A stretch of 28,146 nt of DNA. Origin: Ochromonas danica. Lineage: Eukaryota > Sar > Chrysophyceae > Chromulinales > Chromulinaceae. The notes beneath the pieces are model-generated. The model searched no databases, had not been told where the DNA came from, and saw only the letters and a program-made list of their open reading frames with translations. The DNA lies in the NCBI GenBank assembly GCA_015146655.1, contig VKHL01000241.1:1-28146 (forward strand). The letters are read 5' to 3'. Made by a program: the position numbers and the translations under genes. Below, piece by piece: positions 1 to 8,231 of this stretch (its first letter is position 1; each line of letters begins with the position of its first letter).

Positions 1-1
1 C

Positions 2-48
2 TACTACTATAATGTTGGTCCCCAGCGCTTAATGCCTGACGTCAGCAG
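2..48 (+). repeat. Left terminal inverted repeat
   Basis: These 47 bp match the reverse complement of 28079-28125 at 45 positions; the mismatches are at 15 and 25. The repeat contains the palindrome TGACGTCA (38-45). Terminal inverted repeats with a protein-primed polymerase are the expected ends of Polinton/adenovirus-like linear genomes, where a terminal protein primes replication. It is short for a Polinton, whose TIRs usually run to hundreds of bases. Only one base precedes it in the window, so the true outer boundary on this side is not visible. Confidence 0.93.
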
Positions 49-71
49 GCCCAAAACCTACAGAAACCTAC

Positions 72-94
72 TTGAAGTTCAAGTTGAACTTCAA
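72..94. repeat. Subterminal hairpin of GTTGAAGTT-like words
   Basis: Two perfect 11-bp arms (72-82 and 84-94) flank a single base, forming a tight inverted repeat made of the word TTGAAGTTCAA. The same word family builds a hairpin and direct repeats just inside the right TIR. A role in replication initiation or packaging is inference. Confidence 0.7.
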
Positions 95-97
95 CAT

Positions 98-180
98 CCT
101 AACTCCTACCTACTAGTAGACTACCTAGTTAGGAGACAAAAAGATACAGATTCAAAAAAGTACTAGTTAATTACTAGTTA
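98..180. repeat. Palindromic CTAGT-rich subterminal segment
   Basis: The palindrome CTACTAGTAG (110-119) sits between arms CCTAACT (98-104) and AGTTAGG (127-133). It is followed by a direct repeat of TACTAGTTA at 161-169 and 172-180. No gene is seen in 49-177. The segment is probably part of the terminal cis-acting region. Confidence 0.55.
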
Positions 181-591
181 TTTGGGTAACGGACGCTTGC
201 GACGTGGGGGAACAACGTGTTTCCCCGACGTGTCCAACGGGGGACCCAACTCCCGGCTGGCCCTCCACTGGGCCGCCCTCATCTCCCTGTAGTCGTAGTG
301 GGACACTGGCACTACAAACCCTCCGTCTGGTGCATACCCACAGTAGTTTGGCAGACGTGCTGCCTCCTCCTCCTCTGGATCATAGTCTGAATCGGAGGCA
401 TGAGAGTCTTGGGACCCTAGACTTACAATATCGGCGAAGTCGTCGCCGAAGTCCCGCACAGCCCGGGCGACCCGCCACACGGGATTGTCATGGTACCCGA
501 AACCTTCGACTCCGCGCTCCGTGCGTCCGTTACATGTTACCTGGGGGTGGTCCTCATCAGTCAAGTCGATCACAATGTTGGGCTTTGACAT
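178..591 (-). CDS. Acidic accessory protein with SUMO-interaction-like motif
   Basis: This 137-aa leftward gene is of unknown family. Residues 6-14 read IVIDLTDED, a hydrophobic core followed by acidic residues, as in classical SUMO-interacting motifs. The middle (about 66-77) is an Asp/Glu/Ser stretch, and the C-terminus (PPRRKRPLPK) resembles a nuclear localisation signal. Its ATG is preceded by an early-type AT leader (TCATAAAAAATTAGAA in sense) and a GTATCTTA word. It is the outermost left gene and is more GC-rich than the core genes. A nuclear, host-modulating early protein is a reasonable inference, but nothing here shows an enzymatic activity. Confidence 0.75.
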   Translation of the reverse strand: MSKPNIVIDLTDEDHPQVTCNGRTERGVEGFGYHDNPVWRVARAVRDFGDDFADIVSLGSQDSHASDSDYDPEEEEAARLPNYCGYAPDGGFVVPVSHYDYREMRAAQWRASRELGPPLDTSGKHVVPPRRKRPLPK

Positions 592-636
592 TTCTAATTT
601 TTTATGAGGAACTTGAAGATTAATGGGGTAAGATAC
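592..636 (-). promoter_or_regulatory. Early-type leader of the 137-aa gene
   Basis: Read leftward, this holds GTATCTTA and then TCATAAAAAATTAGAA immediately before the ATG at 591. It matches the first and last elements of the early leader seen better preserved at the right end, but lacks a clear TCCCTTGGATC core. Confidence 0.45.
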
Positions 637-880
637 CTCAACTTAGACCCTTACCGGAACTCAACGGACCCCTCGCAGGGGTGGGGCTCTGCTGAACAAC
701 CGCGAAAGGTGACCGGGAAGGTGAGGCGTCAAAGAGGTCTCACTTTACTGCAGAGATAGGTGAGGCTTCAATGAGGAGTCACCTTATCCAGATATTGGTT
801 GACACTTAGCTGACGCCACAACTTCCCCCATCACATTTACGTTTTAGAAGGCCGTCCGTTACAAAACTTTCCGTTTTTGG
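637..880. other. Noncoding region with a duplicated hairpin
   Basis: No convincing gene is seen here. Two related 29-bp segments, 719-747 and 758-786, are identical at 24 positions and start 39 bp apart. Each can fold: GTGAG with CTCAC in the first, AGGTGA with TCACCT in the second. Together with 881-1123 this makes the longest gene-free stretch of the left arm. Confidence 0.55.
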
Positions 881-1045
881 CAACGTGCACACACGTGCAC
901 ACCAACGTGCACAACGTGTACCAACGTATACCAACGTGTACCAACGTGTACCAACGTGTACCAACGTGCCCGACGTGTACACAACGTGTACACCAACGTG
1001 CACCAACGTGTACACCAACGTGCACCAACGTGTACACCAACGTGC
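881..1045 (+). repeat. Degenerate CCAACGTG tandem array
   Basis: About 15 copies of a 10-12 bp unit (ACCAACGTGT or ACACCAACGTGC) all lie in the same orientation. The conserved core is CAACGTG. Open frames through the array on both strands are low-complexity artefacts. The same word recurs about ten times inside the next gene (1364-1487). A multi-site protein-binding array acting as enhancer, origin or partition site is inference. Confidence 0.9.
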
Positions 1046-1071
1046 AGATCTTCCCCCACAAGATTTGGATC

Positions 1072-1123
1072 CTAGATATCTTCAAGTTGAAGATCTTTTT
1101 GGTCAAAGATCACTTTTAATTAT
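1072..1123 (+). promoter_or_regulatory. Probable early-type leader of the 162-aa gene
   Basis: This contains AGATATCTTC, AAGATCTTTTT and an AT-rich TTTTAATTAT directly before the ATG at 1124. It is a diverged version of the leader at 1640-1710, and also carries the TTCAAGTTGAA word found in the termini. Confidence 0.45.
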
Positions 1124-1612
1124 ATGAAGAAAAAAATACCCAAGACCATCGACCCCTTGACCGATACTCATCGGACTTTAGTCTCGACTCAACCGCTTGC
1201 AGAGATCCAGCGGTTACATCTGCGCTCAGTCTTCACTCTCCCCTCCATCCCAGGTATCCTCATCCCCCGCAAAAAACGAAAATTGAATTTTCAAGAGTTG
1301 CTTGCTGATATGACTTGGGATCAAATTCTGGTCGGGCTGGAAGAAGCGGAGAAACAAAGCAGTACCAACGTGCTACCCCACGTGGACACCAACGTGGACC
1401 CCAACGTGTCCGAAAACGTGGACCCCAACGTGCCACTCCCCCAACCCCAACGTGACCCCGACGTGAAGACCAACGTGCGAACGTGCGTCGTTGTGAAACT
1501 GCCGGAGGACCCCCGGGCGGAGGATTACCTCTGGGACGAGCACGAGTTGTACCTTGAAGAAGCGCAAGAAACCGTTTCGGATATTGAAGATATTTTTGAA
1601 TTTGATTTGTAA
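1124..1612 (+). CDS. Accessory protein with NLS, NV repeats and acidic tail
   Basis: This 162-aa protein is of unrecognised family. A strong basic patch, PRKKRKLN (about residues 48-55), looks like a nuclear localisation signal. Residues about 81-120 form a low-complexity run of xNV/xDV units (TNV, DPNV, ENV) encoded by repeated CCAACGTG words. The tail is rich in Glu/Asp and ends in FEFDL. The gene follows directly on the noncoding CCAACGTG array, so the DNA word may have expanded into the coding region, or the gene may carry binding sites. Early accessory function is inferred from position and leader. Confidence 0.75.
   Translation: MKKKIPKTIDPLTDTHRTLVSTQPLAEIQRLHLRSVFTLPSIPGILIPRKKRKLNFQELLADMTWDQILVGLEEAEKQSSTNVLPHVDTNVDPNVSENVDPNVPLPQPQRDPDVKTNVRTCVVVKLPEDPRAEDYLWDEHELYLEEAQETVSDIEDIFEFDL
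1364..1487 (+). repeat. CCAACGTG words inside a coding region
   Basis: About ten ACGTG cores, most as CCAACGTG, lie in the frame of the 162-aa protein at irregular spacings, several of them multiples of three. The word and its orientation match the noncoding array at 881-1045. Confidence 0.8.
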
Positions 1613-1639
1613 TTGATAATGAATCCATTTTTTAGTGTC

Positions 1640-1710
1640 TGTTGGATCTTTTGTTCTTCGTATCTTTCGAACTTCAACTTAGAAAGATCTTTTTCTCATA
1701 ATCAATTAAA
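1640..1710 (+). promoter_or_regulatory. Early-type leader of the 184-aa gene
   Basis: This carries TTGGATCTTTTGTTCTT, CGTATCTTT, AGATCTTTTT and then TCATAATCAATTAAA touching the ATG at 1711. These are the elements of the early leader in a slightly different order. Confidence 0.65.
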
Positions 1711-2265
1711 ATGTCTAAACGACCTGCCTCAGAGCTCTACCCTCGAACTAGCGAACCTATTCCACTGGAATTTCAGCGGAGGGAGTTTCAACCCATCCAA
1801 TGCGGGTCACCTCCCGACTACACTACCCGTTGGTACGAACCTCACCCCCCTCTCTACCGACCGATTGCCGTTACACCCGAAGATGATTCGGAAATCTTGG
1901 TCCCGGGTACACCCGAGCGTCCCGAACTCTACAATTATCTCGAAACCCAAGGGCGCGAAGATCTGGAAGATCTTCTTGAGATCGCCGAAACGCGAACGGG
2001 GTTCGAAGATCAGCGAGGCTACTTTCCTCACGAAGAAGACGAAGAGGAAGCGCAACCTACAGTAAACCTGCATGTGTCCTGGGACGGATTGGTCAGTGAA
2101 CTTCAATCGGATTCCGAATGTGAAACCGAAATGGAATCCGATTCGGAGGCTACGGAGCTGGAAGATCCGGATCCGTTCTGGGATCATGTCCGCATGACCC
2201 ACTATCGAATGGCTGTGGACGGACGACTTGTTCCCGACGAACAAGCTACCGAAGAAAAGGAGTGA
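1711..2265 (+). CDS. Acidic accessory protein, unknown function
   Basis: This 184-aa protein matches no family I recognise. The N-terminal third is Pro/Arg/Tyr rich. From about residue 57 onward it is strongly acidic, with DEEE and SDSE clusters. There is no membrane segment, and no zinc site or catalytic motif is visible. The ATG directly follows a well-formed early leader ending in TCATAATCAATTAAA. A longer overlapping frame upstream would cross that leader and is not favoured. It is probably an early regulatory or host-interaction protein, by context only. Confidence 0.75.
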   Translation: MSKRPASELYPRTSEPIPLEFQRREFQPIQCGSPPDYTTRWYEPHPPLYRPIAVTPEDDSEILVPGTPERPELYNYLETQGREDLEDLLEIAETRTGFEDQRGYFPHEEDEEEAQPTVNLHVSWDGLVSELQSDSECETEMESDSEATELEDPDPFWDHVRMTHYRMAVDGRLVPDEQATEEKE

Positions 2266-2293
2266 CCCTTCGTTTTACCCTTTCATGATACAC

Positions 2294-2360
2294 AAAGCGT
2301 ATCTATGTCCCTTGGATCTTTCTTGTCATTTCTAAAATCTTTTTCACATAATAAATAAAT
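2294..2360 (+). promoter_or_regulatory. Early promoter upstream of the 286-aa gene
   Basis: AGCGTATCTATGTCCC and TTGGATCTTTC (2296-2323) are followed by TCACATAATAAATAAAT at 2344-2360. This is nearly identical to the right-arm leaders at 26503-26530 and 27373-27399 read on the other strand. Confidence 0.8.
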
Positions 2361-2380
2361 TTTCTCAAGTTAAGTCTACC

Positions 2381-3241
2381 ATGTCTACCGATATTCAGAT
2401 GACTGTCACTACTATCGAACCAGCCCCAGTTCGCATTGTTGCGAACACTGTCCAATTTTCTTCCATTGACGAGTTCTTGCAGGCTGAAACCAAACACGGG
2501 TTTCAGTTCAAATTCAAAAGCAGAGGCAGGTACTATCAGTTTTCTGCAGTGCTCGGAACCTCGACCTACACCAAAGTCACGTTTCCGATTTTTCACCATA
2601 CCCTGCAAGTCAATGAACCCCAAGAAGGATCGGACCGCGAACCCGATCTTATCCTCGTCCCCCTCACCGATGAAAGTGGTACGTACTCGGATGAGACCGT
2701 CGACGAAGGTCATAAAGTCCAACGTCTTAATATGATGATGGCCAACGCGTTGCGCCGCGAAGTGCAGGGGGCCTTTGCCCCTGATGCCAAATTGGAACCC
2801 TATGACGATTTGCCGTTGGAGAGGATCTATATCGGCAACTACAAACCCAAGAGTAACAAGACTGTTTTCAATTTGGACAACTTTTTGGCCACTACTCGTC
2901 CTTTTGCCCTATGTCCCCAGTTTGGAATGGTGAAACCGCTGAAGGAGGGGGACATTGAGAACCGGGATTTCAGGATTTATGTCAAATTAGGGTTGCACGG
3001 AATGAAGATTGCGACTACTCCAAATTGGTCGGACATTGTTCGTCAGAACAACAAGATCGAGCGCAAGCGCAAAGCGGTGGAACTGGAGACTCCCCCCAAA
3101 ACGTTGCGCCAACAAGTGGAGGAGTACACCCGCGATCAAGTCGCGTCGTTGGTTCCGGAATCCGAAATCGTGTCCGAGATCACGACCTGGATTTCGCGCG
3201 AATTTGAGCGCGCGAACAACCCGGAAAATCCTACTCTTTAA
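2381..3241 (+). CDS. Conserved-looking early protein, possible replication factor
   Basis: This 286-aa protein is of unrecognised family. The N-terminal 110 residues look like a compact beta-rich domain (alternating KFKSRGRYYQFSAVL-type strands). A central globular part follows, then KIERKRKAVE (about 225-234), which resembles a nuclear localisation signal, and a helical, charged C-terminus. It has a strong early promoter and lies two genes upstream of PolB. A role beside the polymerase, such as DNA binding, is possible, but no family motif proves it. The ATG at 2381 has a favourable ACC before it. Confidence 0.8.
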   Translation: MSTDIQMTVTTIEPAPVRIVANTVQFSSIDEFLQAETKHGFQFKFKSRGRYYQFSAVLGTSTYTKVTFPIFHHTLQVNEPQEGSDREPDLILVPLTDESGTYSDETVDEGHKVQRLNMMMANALRREVQGAFAPDAKLEPYDDLPLERIYIGNYKPKSNKTVFNLDNFLATTRPFALCPQFGMVKPLKEGDIENRDFRIYVKLGLHGMKIATTPNWSDIVRQNNKIERKRKAVELETPPKTLRQQVEEYTRDQVASLVPESEIVSEITTWISREFERANNPENPTL

Positions 3242-3336
3242 GATACGTTCTAAAAGATACGGGTTGGGCAAGGGGCACTGTTCTAAATCTTACTGAGTCC
3301 TTTTAATCTTAATTAATAATCATTATTTATTAAAAA
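3240..3336 (+). promoter_or_regulatory. Diverged early leader before the 95-aa gene
   Basis: AAGATACG occurs twice near the start. GAGTCCTTTTAATCTT and the AT run ATTATTTATTAAAAA then lead into the ATG at 3337. The TCCCTTGGATC core is not conserved. Confidence 0.4.
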
Positions 3337-3624
3337 ATGAATATCTCTCCCATTCGTAAAAGAAAACTAACAGACGAGGATAAGGAAGAAGTTTGGAAAA
3401 AAGATGTACTTAACAAAGTCTTTCTCTTCACAGGTTTACATTGGCCTACTCGAGAAGATTTCGTTCAAGCGTATTTTGAAAAACACCCCTGTCGTTGTCC
3501 AACGTGTGAATTTACTCGGGATGCCTTGTTTACTCGTCACGCCGAAGGAAGGTTAGCGAACAATTTTGATTCTATGATATATCGCCGCATTGAAGGAAAG
3601 GTACCGGCGCCCTCCCAGCGCTAG
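3337..3624 (+). CDS. Small protein with CxCxxC motif
   Basis: This 95-aa protein has an N-terminal basic patch (RKRKL) and a HPCRCPTC cluster near residues 50-57. A His about 13 residues after the last Cys could complete a small metal site. No family is recognised. It sits between the 286-aa gene and PolB, each with its own leader, so it is probably an early gene transcribed separately. DNA binding is a guess from the basic and Cys-containing composition. Confidence 0.7.
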   Translation: MNISPIRKRKLTDEDKEEVWKKDVLNKVFLFTGLHWPTREDFVQAYFEKHPCRCPTCEFTRDALFTRHAEGRLANNFDSMIYRRIEGKVPAPSQR

Positions 3625-3675
3625 CTGAACTGTTCCTCGGAAAACCCGAATAAGATTCAAAAAGTGAAGGGTCAC

Positions 3676-3740
3676 GGATCCAATCTTGTAACGTCGCGTA
3701 TCTTTTTGAACTTGAATTGACTTTGCATAATTAATTAAAA
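3676..3740 (+). promoter_or_regulatory. Early-type leader of PolB
   Basis: GGATCCAATCTTG, CGCGTATCTTTTT and GCATAATTAATTAAAA lie in order and end at the polymerase ATG (3741). The first and last elements agree with the early consensus; the middle is diverged. Confidence 0.6.
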
Positions 3741-6700
3741 ATGTTTAGTACCACACCTCCGTCTTCTTATTTGTTGAACTCTACCCCTGCACCCATCCCT
3801 GGACCTAGTTTAGCCCTAGCTGGAAACCAGCCGAGTATTGGACCTAATTTAGACCTAGTCGGAAACCAGCCGAGTATTGTCAATGAAGGGGTTTCTGCGG
3901 GGGGAAACGTGGCGGTAGAAGGCCAAATTACCCAAATCTTGCGCGGATCCGTAGGCGTTGTGCAAATCCGCGTTCAAATGATTGCCGGAAATGTAACGGA
4001 TCCCCTGACCTTGTTTGGGCAAGCTTTTGAAATGTCCTATGCTCAAGCTCTACAAGCTGATGGAAAACAAGTGAGTAATCAGGATTCAATGCAGGTTACC
4101 TTAAAACATGATGGCATTCGGGCCAATGGGGGGTGGTGGGGAACTCCCGATATGCCCATTGTAGGAGAACCCGGAGCTTTGGAAGAATGGGTCGCGCGAT
4201 GGTCGGAAGCCATGCAATCGGGGGAAGAAGTCGATTTAAGTCAAGGTGCCATTGAATTTGTGTTTACTTACACGTTAATGGGTACTTCCACCTCTTCCCC
4301 AATTCAAAAAGGGATGCGAATGGGTGCGCGCTCGGCCGGATCCTACCAAAGAAACAAAAAACGGATGTATGTACGAAGTGTGCATTCTCAAATGTATACC
4401 CAATCTCTGGCTTTACGAAAAGTTCCCATGACCGAAGACGAATGGTGTTTTCCCATGGCGTTTTTGTTTGCTCAATGTCGGCGAATGGTTTTGAATGACG
4501 AAGCTACAGAAATTATTGGAGTGTTGGAAACCGAAGGACTTCAACGGGTCGATTCAGAACGTCTTCAACGTTTGCCTTACCGTGTCATTGACGTATCCGA
4601 TCGAAGAACTCCCGCGACCTATTATCAATCGGAAACCAAGTATAAAATGATTTCTCGAGTCATGAAAAGCGCCATACCTGTCCGCAATATAAATGAAAAC
4701 TTTGAATATGGACCCGATGGAAAACGGAAATTTCCGGTTATTTTGTTTAATCCGCTCAAAACTTTTGTTACCGTAGATGGAAAACGCGAATACAAACTGG
4801 AAGAGTGGAATTCGGAACAAGATATTCTTCAGTGGAAAAGTTTGGCCGAAATGGTGCATGCTCACGTTGAACTTCAACTTCAACATCCGGTCGATCGCAA
4901 TGATTTTTATAGTTGTTGTCAAGCCTACGCCACCGTTTTTCAAGTTCATATTCATATTTTTCGATGTCGCTATTTATTGCAAGAATCCAATTGTTTTTAC
5001 CCCTCCGAACTCTTGAACCCCAAACAACTCGATCATGTGTATTTACTATTTGGAGATGATGAAGGAAATCACGAACATTGTCATTCGGTAACTCATCGGA
5101 GACATATGGCCCGAAGACCACATATGGGAACACACTGTTGCGGAGGTCCGACTCATTATTGTGATTTTTGTCATCGTTACATGCGTCCGACCAATACCCA
5201 GGAGGAAGTGTTGACTCATATCAATCTCTGTTATCAAAAAACATATGCATTGCAACGAAATCGAATTCAAAACGATCAGACTCAGTCTTCTATTCCACGT
5301 CCTCCACGTTTGAATTTGTCCACTTTTCGTCGCATGAAAAACAGCGAATTGTTCATGTGCACCATTTGCTCTGAAAAAGATATTGTGGACAAGAAAACTC
5401 ATTTGTGCTACGTCGCGCTTCCGAAATTAGCCGATATTCCGACCCAACAATTGGATCTTTACCTTCAAGATCCAACCATTGCCGCCAACCAATTGTATGT
5501 CTATGACATCGAAACACGTCAAGTGAAAATGGATGAAAACTTGTTTATTCATGAATGCAATTGCGTGTGTTTTCGAAAAGTCGGATTTCCCGAACCCAGA
5601 CTTTATTTTGACAATATGGAATTATTTTGTGAACATATTTTAAGTTCAACGGATTATTACGGAGCTACTATTTTAGCACATAATGGAGGGAGTTTTGACC
5701 ATCAATTTGTCGTTCAGTACCTGGAACGTCATAGTTTACCTTATGAAGCGGTTCCCCGCCCCGGATCGGTTCACAAATATATCCAGATCAAAATCGAGCG
5801 CAACGAGGAAAAAGCTTCCATTTATTTCAAAGATTTCCTCATGTTTTTTCCCGCTTCGCTCAAATCCATTGCCGAATCCTTGCAACTTGAACTTCAAAAA
5901 GGAGATTTTCCCCATTTGTTCAATACGCGCGAAAACGAAACTTATGTTGGATCATTTCCCCCTATCGATTCGGAACACGATTATTATTGTCTGAAAACCA
6001 AAAAGGATGCGAATGAAATTGAAAGTTTGCGGGTCTGGCACCGCGAAGAAAGCGAAATCTACTGTACATGCAACCACACGCGCGTGTCCGCCGAAGATTT
6101 AGTCTGTCCGCTTTGCCATAAACAGTGGTGGAACATGAAAGAACAATTGGTGAAATACTGTTGGCTGGATGTGGATGTGTTAAGTCAATGTGTGGAAAAA
6201 TTTCGATTGGCTCATCTTGAATTTGGAAACGAAGAAGCGACGGAAGAAGGAGGGGGGTGGAAACCTACACCTATTGAACCTTTTCAATGCATGACATTAG
6301 CTCAACTCGCGCTTCGTTTTTTCCAACAAGGTCATCTTTCTACCAACATGCGCCACGCGTTGTCCCAACGTCGATTCGCCGACCCTTTTTCGAAAAAAGC
6401 GATTATTTGGCTGGAACGGTGTGCTCGCACCCAACAACGTGAAATCTGGCATGCGGGAAATCAATTTCGTGAATATTACGATGAAGTGATGCAGAAACGG
6501 GTAGATGGGTACTGTCCCGAAACCGATACCGTTTATGAATTTTTAGGGTGTTTTTGGCACGGGTGTCCCACTTGTTTTGCAAACGAAATGGTGCAAGGAT
6601 CCAAACATCCCAAGAAAAACCAGACGTGGAAAGAAGTGTTTGAAGAAACCGACCGCATGATGCGCAAACATGAATGGAAACGACCTGGACGCATTGAATG

Positions 6701-8231
6701 GATTTGGGAATGTGATTTTGATCGGTTAGGTCGACCTACTCCTTACGAATCGAAACTTTGTGATTTAATTCAAGATCGCGCGTTCTTTTTTGGTGGACGT
6801 ACCGAAGTGTTCTCGTGTTACGCCAAAGCCACCGAATCTCAAAAAATTCATCATATTGATGTAACGTCGATGTATCCCTACATTTGTGCAACCCAAATGT
6901 TACCTATCGGTCATCCGCGCATTTATCTCGGAAGTCGAATTGATCGTGCGCGAATGGAAATCAATCATCCCAATCGCTATTTCGGTTACATTCGTTGCGA
7001 TGTGCTTCCGAATCCAACGTGCGCGCTCGGTTTGCTTCCTCAAATTAGCGACAACGGAAAATTGGAGTTCAATTGTTTTGAGAAAATGGGAACTTGGTTT
7101 TCGGAAGAATTGTTTTTTGCTGTGAGTCAAGGCTACGAAATCAAAGAAGTCTATGAAGTCTTGCATTTTGATTCCAACAATCGAAGCGATGAGTACATGC
7201 GGGGGTACATGTCGTTTTTCTTGCGTCAAAAACAAGAAGCTGAAGGCTGGAAAAAAGCCGGGGCCTCATCCGAAAATCCTTCCCCGGAAGAACAAGAATG
7301 GGTGCGACAGCGGTTATACCAGGAAAACGGGAATTTAGGAAAAATGAGAATTTCTCAAGTCCGAAAAAATCCAGTGAAACGTGCGCTTGCCAAATTGTAC
7401 TTGAATTGTTTATGGGGAAAATTGGCCCAAGATACCCAAGTCTCAGACAAGAAACTGGTGTTTAATTATGACGATTGGATGAATGGAATTATCAATAACC
7501 CCGAAATTGATCGGTCGTCTCTCAAGTACCGCTTTTTGGAAGATGGAGAAACCATGATGTGTTATTTCGACAAGCACCGCGAGAAGGCCAAAGTCAATCG
7601 CCGGTCTAATTTGTGGTTAGCGGCAGCAGTCACGGCGCACGCTCGAGTGATTCTGCACCGTCAAATGGTTGCCGTAGGCCCCGAACGTGTTCTGTACTGT
7701 GACACAGACAGCATTATTTTTCTTCAAGATCGAGATCGAAACGTGACGGATTGGACGGCGCGAGGATTAGGCAATTGGGCCAATGAAACGGATGAAGGCA
7801 ATGAAATTGAAGCATTTTATGGCATTGCACCCAAATGTTACATGAAAGTTGAAACCGATCATCAAGAGGGAGTAATGAAATGTAAAGGTGTGCGAATGAC
7901 GGTTTCGAATCAACGGCAAACCAAACCTTCGGATTTAGCCAAAATGCTGGAAACGACCATTATGTACCCTCAACCTGAACCCAGTTCGCTCATGCTGGAT
8001 CATATGGTCATTTGCCCAAACAGTAACGATACCCGTGCCCCGTACGCTTCGGTGTTTACGCGTTACTCGAAAAAACGTTTGCGCGCCGTATTGACCAAAC
8101 GTCAAGTTGTCCCTTTACCCAAAGAAGGATTAGTATTAGACCAGTTAGAGCGATTGTATCTCGCGCCCTACGGACCCCTTAAGATTTCGGAAAATCCTAC
8201 ATATAACCGTGTCTATGAAAGATATGCATAA
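3741..8231 (+). CDS. polB: Protein-primed family B DNA polymerase
   Basis: This 1496-aa protein replicates the linear element, probably from a protein primer at the TIRs. Exonuclease motifs are visible: D589-I-E591, N648 with F652-D653, and Y806-x3-D810. Polymerase motif A is D1040-VTSMYP. Motif B is K1218-x3-N1222-C-x-W-G, where S and Y are usual. Motif C is Y1319-C-D1321-T-D1323-S. The roughly 180 residues between A and B leave room for the TPR insertions of protein-primed enzymes. C775, C777, C789 and C792 look like a zinc site before ExoIII. D922-G...E933 with a C/H cluster (937-945) resembles the nuclease-like insert seen in Polinton polymerases. The 550-residue N-terminal extension holds DEWCF (233-237) and HCHSV (446-450), resembling OTU protease active-site blocks, plus Cys/His clusters. 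A 13-aa repeat lies near residues 21-46. Confidence 0.97.
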   Translation: MFSTTPPSSYLLNSTPAPIPGPSLALAGNQPSIGPNLDLVGNQPSIVNEGVSAGGNVAVEGQITQILRGSVGVVQIRVQMIAGNVTDPLTLFGQAFEMSYAQALQADGKQVSNQDSMQVTLKHDGIRANGGWWGTPDMPIVGEPGALEEWVARWSEAMQSGEEVDLSQGAIEFVFTYTLMGTSTSSPIQKGMRMGARSAGSYQRNKKRMYVRSVHSQMYTQSLALRKVPMTEDEWCFPMAFLFAQCRRMVLNDEATEIIGVLETEGLQRVDSERLQRLPYRVIDVSDRRTPATYYQSETKYKMISRVMKSAIPVRNINENFEYGPDGKRKFPVILFNPLKTFVTVDGKREYKLEEWNSEQDILQWKSLAEMVHAHVELQLQHPVDRNDFYSCCQAYATVFQVHIHIFRCRYLLQESNCFYPSELLNPKQLDHVYLLFGDDEGNHEHCHSVTHRRHMARRPHMGTHCCGGPTHYCDFCHRYMRPTNTQEEVLTHINLCYQKTYALQRNRIQNDQTQSSIPRPPRLNLSTFRRMKNSELFMCTICSEKDIVDKKTHLCYVALPKLADIPTQQLDLYLQDPTIAANQLYVYDIETRQVKMDENLFIHECNCVCFRKVGFPEPRLYFDNMELFCEHILSSTDYYGATILAHNGGSFDHQFVVQYLERHSLPYEAVPRPGSVHKYIQIKIERNEEKASIYFKDFLMFFPASLKSIAESLQLELQKGDFPHLFNTRENETYVGSFPPIDSEHDYYCLKTKKDANEIESLRVWHREESEIYCTCNHTRVSAEDLVCPLCHKQWWNMKEQLVKYCWLDVDVLSQCVEKFRLAHLEFGNEEATEEGGGWKPTPIEPFQCMTLAQLALRFFQQGHLSTNMRHALSQRRFADPFSKKAIIWLERCARTQQREIWHAGNQFREYYDEVMQKRVDGYCPETDTVYEFLGCFWHGCPTCFANEMVQGSKHPKKNQTWKEVFEETDRMMRKHEWKRPGRIEWIWECDFDRLGRPTPYESKLCDLIQDRAFFFGGRTEVFSCYAKATESQKIHHIDVTSMYPYICATQMLPIGHPRIYLGSRIDRARMEINHPNRYFGYIRCDVLPNPTCALGLLPQISDNGKLEFNCFEKMGTWFSEELFFAVSQGYEIKEVYEVLHFDSNNRSDEYMRGYMSFFLRQKQEAEGWKKAGASSENPSPEEQEWVRQRLYQENGNLGKMRISQVRKNPVKRALAKLYLNCLWGKLAQDTQVSDKKLVFNYDDWMNGIINNPEIDRSSLKYRFLEDGETMMCYFDKHREKAKVNRRSNLWLAAAVTAHARVILHRQMVAVGPERVLYCDTDSIIFLQDRDRNVTDWTARGLGNWANETDEGNEIEAFYGIAPKCYMKVETDHQEGVMKCKGVRMTVSNQRQTKPSDLAKMLETTIMYPQPEPSSLMLDHMVICPNSNDTRAPYASVFTRYSKKRLRAVLTKRQVVPLPKEGLVLDQLERLYLAPYGPLKISENPTYNRVYERYA
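3800..3878 (+). repeat. Two copies of a 39-bp in-frame repeat
   Basis: Two adjacent, nearly identical 39-bp units encode the 13-residue unit around GNQPSI at the N-terminus of PolB. The length is a multiple of three and leaves the frame intact. It lies in a flexible Pro/Gly-rich segment. Confidence 0.8.

Noticed and set aside
806-1127. Several overlapping 66-89 aa frames on both strands
   Set aside because: They only translate the CCAACGTG array (VHVG/PTCT-type peptides) and lack promoter elements.
1613-2065. Rightward 150-aa frame overlapping the 184-aa gene
   Set aside because: It runs through the early leader of the 184-aa gene; that gene's ATG sits right after TCATAATCAATTAAA. A motif AAACCGTTT at 1569-1577 is probably chance.
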